Shown here in pieces: positions 25,031-32,203 of a stretch of DNA of 32,203 bases. Each line of letters begins with the position of its first letter. The first letter of the stretch is position 1. This DNA comes from an uncultured Prevotella sp. (GTDB lineage: Bacteria; Bacteroidota; Bacteroidia; Bacteroidales; Bacteroidaceae). The stretch spans positions 1-32,203 of the forward strand of contig ONBC01000045.1 of the NCBI GenBank assembly GCA_900315955.1, in the 5' to 3' direction. A model generated the notes under the pieces. That model did no database searches. It was given only the letters and a program-made list of their open reading frames with translations, and had not been told where the DNA came from. The translations under genes and the position numbers were made by a program.

Positions 25031-25279
25031 ATGGAAGATATCAATCGGTTAAAAGTCGTACTTGCAGAAAAGAAACGCACTAACAAGTGGCTTGCAGAAC
25101 AAATGGGGGTCAATCCGACCACCGTGTAGAAGTGGTGCACCAACTCTTCGCAACCCGACCTCGGCAATCTATTAAGAATTGCCGACCTATTGGAAGTTGA
25201 TATAAAAGAGTTGTTTGTTAGGGAATATAAGCAGTTCCTGCTTTCTCAAGAGTTGAAGATGACAAATATTGGAGAATGA
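25031..25279 (+). pseudogene. XRE/Cro-C1-type regulator with in-frame TAG at codon 33
   Basis: Reading through one stop gives an 82-residue helix-turn-helix protein: NRLKVVLAEKKRTNKWLAEQ, MGVNPTTV, stop, KWCTNSSQPDLGNLLRIADL and LEVDIKELF. That is the full five-helix XRE fold with the usual Bacteroidota ending. The TAG at 25127-25129 falls in the recognition helix, where homologues usually have serine. The frame, helix spacing and natural stop (25277-25279) are otherwise intact, so a point mutation is the simplest reading. It begins the island operon, 3 nt before the HNH gene. As it stands, only a 32-residue fragment would be made unless the stop is read through. Confidence 0.75.
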
Positions 25280-25282
25280 TAT

Positions 25283-26119
25283 ATGGATAAACAAGGATTC
25301 ATAGATTTCAATACACGACTGTCGCCGGAAAACTCGGGGAAAGCTGACAGTTATGCGCGTGCCATACGGATTTTGGATGAAGTGCTGGCACATTAGGATC
25401 TGATTGACCTCCACGGACGGTCACTTTACGATGTGCGGGATACAGAAACCATTGAGGCTGTGCTGCGATTCGTTAGCCAAGAAGTGAAGAAGATGAAACG
25501 GAATGAACCCAATATTTTTGACTACGGCAAGCCAAACCAACGGAGCTATCCGTTGAAGAACTTCTGCGCTCTCAGAAGTCTAAAGCAATATGCACAATAC
25601 GAGCAGGAAGTGGTGGTGGCTGATGGTATTGTGGCTCAGGAGCGGAATCCGCGAACCATCTCTACTAAGCTCATTGCACATTTTGACATCACAAAAGAGG
25701 GCGAAGACAAAATTTCACTTACCAAGCAGCGAAAAGGCCAAGACTATTTCCGACGAATGATTCTTGCTAATTATGGAGGCCGTTGCGCCCTTACTGGTAT
25801 TGACATCCCTCAGCTGTTGCTTGCCAGCCATATCATACCATGGGCAGACAAATCTCATAAAAAGGACCGACTAAATCCCTGTAATGGCATCTGCCTCTCT
25901 GCCCTGTACGACAAAGCCTTTGACCAAGGTCTCATCACAATCTCTCCAGATGGCTACTGCGTCATACTCTCCTTCGCCCTGCAAGAGAACGAGACAAAAG
26001 CATACTACGACAAGCACTTCGGTTGCATCAAAGGTCAGAAGCTAACGTTGCTCACAGAATACCTGCCCAGCCGAGAGTTTCTGGCGTACCATCGGGACAA
26101 GGTGTTTGTGGGGGTATGA
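25283..26119 (+). pseudogene. HNH endonuclease with in-frame TAG at codon 38
   Basis: The full frame is 278 codons from ATG 25283. After DSYARAIRILDEVLAH a TAG (25394-25396) interrupts, then DLIDLHGRSLYDVRDTETIE continues in the same frame, so one nonsense mutation (perhaps CAG to TAG) separates the two parts. The intact downstream piece begins at ATG 25433 and could still be translated as 228 residues. It contains the nuclease core: CALTGIDIPQLLLASHIIPW with H183, NPCNGICLSALYDKAFDQGL, the layout of restriction-type HNH proteins (HNH_2-like). The position of the last histidine is tyrosine (ALYD), a variant I believe occurs in this group. Its neighbours are a regulator upstream and a nuclease-helicase downstream. 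Confidence 0.8.
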
Positions 26120-26170
26120 ATAGAAAAACTTGAACATCTCAGTAGAGAAAAAAGAATAGAAAAAACTTAT

Positions 26171-28294
26171 ATGTCAAACAGATGTCTATATACTGCCACA
26201 TTCGCTGAGTTCTTGAATCAATCCCCTCTGACTGTGTTAGGTGCTCTTCACAATAATTATCATGGAGACTCGCTGACGACTACCGACGAGGCGTGGATGG
26301 GCGAAATTACATTGATGCAGCAGGTGTTGGAACCATGGAAGGACGAGGTGGGACAGATTGTTTTTGAATATGATATTCCACGTCTTGGAAAGCGTATCGA
26401 TGTGGTCCTTTTGCTACGAGGAATGATATTCTGTCTGGAGTTTAAAGTGGGCAAGAAAGAAGAGTTTCAGGCAGGTATTGAGCAGGTAATGGATTATGCG
26501 CTTGACTTGAAAAACTTCCACCTTTTCAGTCACGACAGAAAGATTGTGCCTATATTGGTTCCGACACGTTATAAGGAATACACAACGGTGTTTCAACCTT
26601 CGGTTTACAACGACGACATCTACAACCCGATGATCACGGGCGAAGAACACCTACAAGAACTGATAGCGAGGGTGCTGGAACATGCTGGAGCAGAACGAAG
26701 CGAAGAGGTAATAGACAACTGGCTTATCAGCCCATATGCACCCACTCCAACAATCATCGAGGCGGCACGTACGCTGTTTGAAAAACACTCTGTTGAAGAC
26801 ATTACACGCCACGAGGCAGACAAGGTATCAACCGACCGTACCATCAACTATATCCTTGATGTTATTCAGCAAAGCAAAGAACAGCGACAGAAAAGCATCT
26901 GTTTTGTGACGGGCGTGCCGGGTGCCGGTAAAACGCTGGTTGGACTTGATGTGGCCATCAAGCAGACATATAAGGATGGTGAACTGGACAAGGAGAATGG
27001 AGCTGTGTACCTGTCTGGCAACGGACCGCTTGTAGCGGTACTGACAGAAGCATTGGCTCGCGACAACCAAAAGAAATGCTCCGCCAAAGGCGAAAAGAAG
27101 AACATGACAGATTCGCGACGCGAAGTAAGCGAATTCATACAAATCATCCACCGCTATCGCGACAATATGCTGGCCAAGATAAAGAATCCCGTGGAGAACG
27201 GCGTGGTGGAGATCGATCCCGAAAAGGCTGTACGTCTGGAAGCAACCGGATATGGCGAAGTGGAACACGTAGCCATCTTCGACGAAGCACAACGCAGCTG
27301 GACGCACAAGCGTATAGCTGACTATCTGAAGCGCGGAGGAACGTATGGCAACAAACTGAAAGTGCCCAACTTCCCGATGTCGGAAGCGGAGTTCCTGATC
27401 TGGTCGCTTGATCAGCGCGAAGATTGGGCCGTCATCATTTGTCTAGTGGGTGGCGGTCAGGAAATCAATACAGGCGAGGCTGGCATCACGGAATGGATCA
27501 ACGCCTTGAACAATCGATTCAAGCATTGGAACGTTTTCATCTCCAACAAGCTGACAGAACCGGAATATGCAGAAGGTCGTGTAAACGACTTACTACAGGA
27601 AAATGACAAGGTCACTTACTCCGACGAATTGCATTTGGCCGTAAGTTTAAGGTCGTTCCGAGCTGAGACGTTATCTGCTTTCATCCATTCACTATTGTCA
27701 TTCGCTCCCGATGCCGCATCACTCTACCAAGATGTAAAGCAGAAAGGATATCCCATTGTGCTGACACGCGACATGGAACAGGCTCGCGCTTGGTTGCGCA
27801 AACAGGCACGCGGCAGCCAGCAGACAGGCGTGCTGGTAACGAAAGTGGCCGCACGCTTCAAGCCGCTGGCCGTACATATACTTGGGCAAGGCGACGAAAA
27901 TGCTGTGCATTGGTTTCTCGAAGACAAGACGGATATCCGCTCATCAAACTATCTGGAGGACGCCGCCACAGAGATACAGGTGCAAGGATTGGAACTCGAC
28001 TATGCCTGTGTGCTGTGGGATGCCGATATGCGATGCGAGGATGGTTGTTGAACATATTACAAATTCAACGGCAAAAATAAGTGGAATCCTGAGAACAACG
28101 AAGAGAACCGCAAATATATGCTCAACGCCTACCGCGTGCTGCTGACTCGCGCCCGCCAAGGTGTTGTTATCTGTGTTCCGACGGGCAACGGCAAATTGGG
28201 CTCCGACGGTTTCCCTGAAGACCCGACGCGCCTGCCCGAGTTCTATGATGGCACATACAAGTATTTGAAATCGCTGGGATTGGAAGAGATATGA
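26171..28294 (+). pseudogene. PD-(D/E)xK nuclease fused to Schlafen-like (DUF2075) helicase, in-frame TGA at codon 627
   Basis: The full frame has 707 codons. The N-terminal part (about 20-130) has D77 in KRIDVVLL and E90/K92 in FCLEFKVGK, a PD-(D/E)xK nuclease arrangement. The rest is a superfamily 1 helicase of the DUF2075/Schlafen group 3 type: Walker A GVPGAGKT (K254), Walker B with DEAQ (371-374), CLVGGGQEINTGEAG, SLRSFRAE, QGLELDYACVLWDADM and LLTRARQGVVI. TGA at 28049-28051 lies between GC and TYYKFNGKNKWNPEN, so a TGG-to-TGA change is likely; it removes the last helicase motif, including the TRAR arginines. The frame ends with TGA overlapping the Nudix ATG (ATGA at 28291), typical of translational coupling. 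It may be an anti-phage or repair enzyme. Confidence 0.85.
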
Positions 28295-28689
28295 AGCAGA
28301 TAGAAGTGGTAGCAGCAATCATCCATGATGACAAAGGTCGTATCTTCGCTTCGCAGCGGGGGTATGGTGAGTGGAAGGACTGGTGGGAGTTCCCCGGCGG
28401 GAAGATGGAAGCTGGGGAAACGCCTGAGGAAGCATTGAAGCGCGAGATATGGGAGGAACTGGAGACGCGCATCGTGGTGGAGCGGTTCGTGGAGACGGTG
28501 GAGTGGGATTATCCGTCATTCCATCTGACCATGCACTGCTACGTCTGCCACGTGGAGAGCGGGCATCTGGAGCTGAAGGAGCACGAGGCTGCGAAGTGGC
28601 TCCACAAGGATGAGCTGGAGAGCGTCAACTGGCTGCCAGCGGATTGGGAGGTAGTGAAGCACTTAATAAAAAATGGTAGAACTTATTAG
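28291..28689 (+). CDS. MutT-like Nudix (deoxy)nucleoside triphosphate pyrophosphohydrolase
   Basis: This is a nucleotide-cleaning or nucleotide-depleting hydrolase. It has 132 residues with a complete Nudix box, [22 protein letters not shown] (about residues 35-56), including all metal-binding glutamates, and the WWEFPGG lead-in characteristic of MutT-type enzymes that act on oxidised dNTPs. Its ATG overlaps the stop of the nuclease-helicase by 4 nt, and recQ starts 5 nt after its TAG stop, so the three are translationally linked. Unlike its upstream neighbours it is intact. In this setting it may sanitise nucleotides or alter phage nucleotide pools; only the chemistry class is secure. Confidence 0.9.
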   Translation: MKQIEVVAAIIHDDKGRIFASQRGYGEWKDWWEFPGGKMEAGETPEEALKREIWEELETRIVVERFVETVEWDYPSFHLTMHCYVCHVESGHLELKEHEAAKWLHKDELESVNWLPADWEVVKHLIKNGRTY

Positions 28690-28694
28690 GGAGA

Positions 28695-31151
28695 ATGACA
28701 AAAATGAGTAATGAGGTATTATATAAGGCACTGAAATCATATTTCGGCTACGACTCCTTCCGTCCTTTGCAGGAGGATGTTATCAATCATGTGCTACAAC
28801 GGAAGGATGCATTAGTGCTGATGCCTACGGGTGGCGGCAAGTCGATATGCTTTCAGATTCCTGCCCTGATGATGGAGGGTACGGCTATCGTGGTGTCGCC
28901 GCTTATATCGCTGATGAAGGATCAGGTGGAGGCACTGCGAGCCAACGGCATTGCAGCGGAGGCGCTGAACAGTGCCAACGACGAGATTGCCAACAGGCAG
29001 ATAGCAGAGCGTTGTCTGCGTGGAGAGGTGAAACTGCTGTATATCTCGCCTGAGCGGCTGATGGTGGAACTGAGATGGGTGCAGACAATGTTGAAGGTAT
29101 CGCTCTTTGCCATTGACGAGGCGCATTGTATATCGCAGTGGGGACATGACTTCAGACCGGAATACACTCAGTTGGGCAATTTGCATGAGCTGTTCCCCAA
29201 TGTGCCTGTCATGGCGCTTACGGCTACGGCAGACAAGATAACGAAGGCTGACATCATAGAGCAACTACACCTGAAGGAGCCGGAAATCTTCATCAGTTCA
29301 TTTGACCGTCCGAATCTGAGCTTAGATGTCAGACGTGGATATTCGGCAAAAGAGAAACTGCGCACCATTCAGAACCTGATACGCCGTCATCGGGGAGAAA
29401 GTGGCATCATCTATTGTCTGGCAAAGAAAACCTGTGAGAAACTGGCAGAGAAGCTTCAGAAGGAAGGTATCTCGGTGGGTGTCTATCACGCAGGACTGCC
29501 TATGGATAAGCGCAATCGGGTGCAGGAGGACTTTATCAACGACCGCATTCAGGTGGTCTGTGCCACGATTGCTTTCGGAATGGGTATCGACAAGAGCAAT
29601 GTGCGCTTTGTGGTACATTATAATTTGCCCAAGAGCATTGAGAACTACTATCAGGAGATAGGACGTGGTGGGCGTGACGGACTGCCTTGCGAGACCATCC
29701 TGTTCTACAATATTGGAGATATTATCACGCTGCAGCGTTTCGCAGAGGAAAGCGGACAGCGGGAAATCAATGCGGAGAAACTACAGCGGATGCAGGAATA
29801 TGCCGAGGCGCAGGTTTGCAGGCGACGTATCCTGCTGAACTATTTCGGTGAGACCAGCGACAAAAGTTGTGGCAACTGTGATGTGTGCCATACGCCACCT
29901 CAGACATTCGATGGAACGGAACTGGTTCAAAAGGCACTTTCTGCCATACTGAGGACGGGCGAGCAAGTGGGATTCACGCTGACGATAGACATTCTGCACG
30001 GCAGTTTCTCACCGGAAGTCATAGCGCATGGATACAACCAGATTAAGACCTTTGCGGCAGGCAGAAATGTGCCCATAAGAGACTGGAACGACTATCTGCT
30101 GCAGATGTTGCAGATGGGATACATAGAGATTGCTTATAATGAGGACAACCATTTGCATGTTACATCCCTCGGACAGGATGTGGTGCGTGGTAGGAAGCGG
30201 GTACAGTTGGCAGTCATCAGCCGCGAAGATTTCAGCGTGAAGGGCCGTCGCAAGCAGATGCTGGAAGAACAGGTTCAGGCTGTGCCCTTTAGCGGACAGA
30301 GTGAGAACATGGAACTGTTTGAGCGGCTGAGGGTACTGCGGAAAGAGATTGCCGACGAAATAGGCTCTCCGGCATTCGTAGTGATGTCTGACAAAACGCT
30401 GCATGTGTTGGCCACCGATATGCCAACAACGCTTGAAGCCTTTGGAAATACCTTTGGGATAGGTGAACATAAGCGTGACACCTACGGCAAACGATTTATT
30501 GAGGTGATAAAGCAATATGCACCAGAGAAAATAGAACTTCCATTTCCAGAGGTTGTTGTTGCCCCTATCCCTCCAACAGAGCCTAAAGAAGAGAAAAAGA
30601 AAAAGCAGAAGAATCAGATTACAATTCAAGGTACCATCTACGTCATAGATGAAGATATTTGGAAATCGATAGAATGGCGTAAGGTGCTGAAAGAGATTAC
30701 GGAGAAGGCTTACTGGAATTATCAAGGCCCTCTTGAAATCCATCTAAGTGATTATGTGACTCCAGACACAAAGCATCGAGACAGGATTGTCGCCATGCTG
30801 TGCCGTCTCTTAAAAGAAGGCTATGGTATGAATGTTGACAAGCAAGCGGGTGTGGTGACTGTCGCTCAAAAATTCGATTACGACAAAGACGGACAGATAG
30901 TTGAGCTTCCATCAGGCTCTTTCTTTGAGACGCTTTCCCGTTTCCGTCTGTTCGTAATCCAAAACAAGCACTATCCCTTTATGGATGGCGAACATGATGA
31001 GATTGCACTGAGAAAATGGTATCGAGAGGTTGGTCATGGATTTGTGCCTATTACCGACGAGCAAAAGATATTATTCGACAATCTAGGTGTCGAGTTTGCA
31101 GATTTTCCTAAGCATAAGAGTCAAATAAAAAAAGATGTCGATATTCAGTAG
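28695..31151 (+). CDS. recQ: RecQ-family DNA helicase with extra C-terminal region
   Basis: This is an ATP-dependent 3'-5' DNA helicase. The 818-residue protein has the full core: Walker A MPTGGGKS (K49), DEAH (141-144) followed by [48 protein letters not shown] and [12 protein letters not shown]. The RQC zinc site is complete (C375, C392, C395, C398), then a winged helix and an HRDC domain (about 537-612). Beyond this, about 205 further residues include a lysine-rich linker ([12 protein letters not shown]), a small domain and a helicase-associated-like end ([29 protein letters not shown]). Many standalone RecQ proteins stop after HRDC. It is tightly packed with the Nudix gene, and its stop overlaps the next start by 17 nt. 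It is probably an island-specific second RecQ. Confidence 0.93.
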   Translation: MTKMSNEVLYKALKSYFGYDSFRPLQEDVINHVLQRKDALVLMPTGGGKSICFQIPALMMEGTAIVVSPLISLMKDQVEALRANGIAAEALNSANDEIANRQIAERCLRGEVKLLYISPERLMVELRWVQTMLKVSLFAIDEAHCISQWGHDFRPEYTQLGNLHELFPNVPVMALTATADKITKADIIEQLHLKEPEIFISSFDRPNLSLDVRRGYSAKEKLRTIQNLIRRHRGESGIIYCLAKKTCEKLAEKLQKEGISVGVYHAGLPMDKRNRVQEDFINDRIQVVCATIAFGMGIDKSNVRFVVHYNLPKSIENYYQEIGRGGRDGLPCETILFYNIGDIITLQRFAEESGQREINAEKLQRMQEYAEAQVCRRRILLNYFGETSDKSCGNCDVCHTPPQTFDGTELVQKALSAILRTGEQVGFTLTIDILHGSFSPEVIAHGYNQIKTFAAGRNVPIRDWNDYLLQMLQMGYIEIAYNEDNHLHVTSLGQDVVRGRKRVQLAVISREDFSVKGRRKQMLEEQVQAVPFSGQSENMELFERLRVLRKEIADEIGSPAFVVMSDKTLHVLATDMPTTLEAFGNTFGIGEHKRDTYGKRFIEVIKQYAPEKIELPFPEVVVAPIPPTEPKEEKKKKQKNQITIQGTIYVIDEDIWKSIEWRKVLKEITEKAYWNYQGPLEIHLSDYVTPDTKHRDRIVAMLCRLLKEGYGMNVDKQAGVVTVAQKFDYDKDGQIVELPSGSFFETLSRFRLFVIQNKHYPFMDGEHDEIALRKWYREVGHGFVPITDEQKILFDNLGVEFADFPKHKSQIKKDVDIQ

Positions 31152-31512
31152 AATATTTGGAATACAGCCCAAGTCTGATGACAAGGTAGAATCAGGTTCT
31201 CCAGAAACTATACGCGTTGGGGAATTTGAGAAGGAACTGCATGTATTATTAGACCGAGATGCTTATCTTGCACGTAGTGACTATAAGCCATTATGCGCTA
31301 AATATGAGGATTTGTTCCACCAATTCTCTACTCTAAAGAAATTAAAGACACTGGATTATTACTGTTCACAGAATCATGTCGACGTACAACAGTTGGAGTC
31401 TTTTCTCGAGACTTTTGCTGACCTGAATACGAAAGAAAGCACCGAAATCATTACTCTTCACAACAAAGACTTTCTTGAAAAACCTGAGTTCGGGATAAGA
31501 AAAGAGTCTTAA
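31135..31512 (+). CDS. Truncated N-terminus of a probable UvrD-family helicase
   Basis: This 125-residue frame starts inside the end of recQ. Its sequence ([68 protein letters not shown]) resembles the lead-in of Bacteroidota UvrD/Rep-type helicases, which precedes the ATPase core; no Walker motif is reached. After FLEK (about 31480) the resemblance ends, and the last 14 codons read into what I take to be the left end of an IS982-like element. The gene was therefore probably cut by the insertion. The helicase call rests on memory of the N-terminal pattern. It could instead be a small helical partner protein of RecQ. Confidence 0.5.
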   Translation: MSIFSRIFGIQPKSDDKVESGSPETIRVGEFEKELHVLLDRDAYLARSDYKPLCAKYEDLFHQFSTLKKLKTLDYYCSQNHVDVQQLESFLETFADLNTKESTEIITLHNKDFLEKPEFGIRKES

Positions 31513-31515
31513 AAG

Positions 31516-31546
31516 TTTGGTAATCTCGCATAATTTATTATCTTTG
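31516..31546 (+). promoter_or_regulatory. Promoter of the IS982-like transposase
   Basis: TTTG (31516-31519), a 19-nt spacer and TATCTTTG (31539-31546), followed by C, form a full Bacteroidota promoter 45 nt before the transposase ATG at 31591. Confidence 0.7.
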
Positions 31547-31590
31547 CAGTTGTAAATCAAATAGTTACAAAGATTTAAGCAATAAGAATT

Positions 31591-32203
31591 ATGGAGATTA
31601 CCAAGGACAAAATTACAGATATTTTCTGTATTATTGATGATTTTTGCGAAGAATATGACAAAGATATCGAAAAAAATGAGTCTGAAGGCATCCGATGGAC
31701 GCAGACACCGTAAGCGTTCATGTGTTATGAGTCGCTCAGAGATCATGACTATTCTCGTATGCTTTCACTTTAATTAGTTTCGTAATTTTAAACATTATTA
31801 CCTCTTTTACGTTTGCGAGCATCTCAAGGATCTATTCCCACGTCAGCTTTCGTATAATCGTTTTGTAGAATTGGAGTCACGTGTGTGCTTGGAGATGATG
31901 CTCTTCCTACAGTTGTTCTGCTTTGGCAGATGCACGGGCATAAGTTTCGTAGACAGTACATGCGTGCCGGTATGCCACAATAAGCGCATCACCAGAAACA
32001 AGGTGTTCAAGGGCTATGCAGAGATAGGCAAGAGCACCATGGGGTGGTACTTTGGTTTTAAGTTACACCTCATATGCAATGAAAGAGGCGAGCTGCTCAA
32101 TTTTATGCTTACAAAGGCCAATGTTGATGATAGAAACGAGGATGTATTTAACCGTCTGAGTGACAATGTATTCGGAAAGTTGTTTGCAGATAAGGGGTAT
32201 ATC
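31591..32203 (+). pseudogene. IS982-family transposase, frameshifted and with in-frame TAG, incomplete at window end
   Basis: The start reads EITKDKITDIFCIIDDFCEE, typical for the family. At about 31684-31690 one extra base shifts the frame; the correct reading resumes as DGRRHRKRSCVMSRSEIMTI. A TAG (31775-31777) then interrupts FHFN and FRNFKHYYLFYV. The remainder is well kept: LFCFGRCTGISFVDSTCVPV, with the first catalytic aspartate in FVDST, then HNKRITRNKVFKG, STMGWYFGFKLHLICNERGE and ANVDDRNEDVFNRLSDNVFG with the second, ending at ADKGYI at the window edge. With two lesions it cannot make transposase, although it might be moved in trans by an intact copy. Confidence 0.85.

Larger units (their letters stand above)
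31483..32203 (+). mobile_element. IS982-like insertion sequence, left part; continues past the window
   Basis: The element contains a transposase gene from 31591 and its own promoter. The left end is placed near ACCTGAGTTCGGGATAAG (31483) because the preceding helicase-like reading stops there; this is an inference, as the right end and any target duplication are outside the window. The copy is defective because its transposase is broken. Confidence 0.6.

Noticed and set aside
25127-25396. TAG reassigned to an amino acid, as in some gut phages
   Set aside because: TAG ends several well-formed genes here: the metalloprotease, TldD protein, sigma factor, and the island's own Nudix and recQ. 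The in-frame TAGs are better read as nonsense mutations.

Overview
The window looks like a chromosomal segment of a Prevotella-type member of the Bacteroidota. The evidence is a SusC/SusD locus with STN-type sigma/anti-sigma signalling, lipoproteins with Bacteroidota-only domains, a diheme-type fumarate reductase in the order cytochrome b / flavoprotein / iron-sulfur, and several promoters of the form TTTG-N19-20-TAnnTTTG. TAG, TAA and TGA all end well-formed genes, so the code is standard.

Layout. 1-475: no gene; a MITE-like block of nested inverted repeats and hairpins. 476-3337 (-): secreted HExxHxxGxxH metalloprotease. 3338-4037: intergenic, with a 22-bp tandem array at 3611-3809. 4038-15703 (+): apparent operon of SusC, SusD, two surface lipoproteins (DUF4959/5126/5000-like and DUF4998 plus discoidin) and an exported double-length TldD-family protein, closed by an intrinsic terminator. 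15914-17749 (+): ECF sigma factor on a near-leaderless promoter and its FecR-type anti-sigma factor. 17807-18562 (-): exported PAP2/class A acid phosphatase. 18864-22569 (+): fumarate reductase frdC-frdA-frdB. frdC carries a frameshifting internal deletion, and a fossil four-helix-bundle gene lies between frdA and frdB. 22688-24250 (-): DASS/SLC13 dicarboxylate transporter, convergent with frd across two hairpins. 24560-24633 (+): tRNA with CAT anticodon and a clear promoter. 25031-31512 (+): compact accessory island of XRE regulator, HNH endonuclease, PD-(D/E)xK nuclease fused to a Schlafen-like (DUF2075) helicase, Nudix hydrolase, RecQ with an extra C-terminal region, and the start of a probable UvrD-type helicase. 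31483-32203 (+): broken IS982-like element that runs off the window and appears to have cut the last gene.

How the genes may work together. The first half reads as a nutrient-uptake locus without any glycoside hydrolase. It has instead a divergent secreted protease and a periplasmic TldD-type peptidase, so I infer a protein, peptide or glycoprotein substrate sensed through the SusC STN domain, FecR and the sigma factor. The middle is core anaerobic energy metabolism: fumarate reduction to succinate next to a dicarboxylate carrier.

The last 7 kb, beside a tRNA gene, combines two nucleases, two or three helicases and a nucleotide hydrolase under an XRE regulator, a composition suggesting anti-phage or genome-maintenance function. 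Three of its genes have single in-frame stops and the last is cut by an IS, so this copy is probably decaying. The best candidates for something undescribed are this island, the single-chain exported TldD/TldE-like protein and the 22-bp array. All family names come from reading motifs by eye; no database search was possible.
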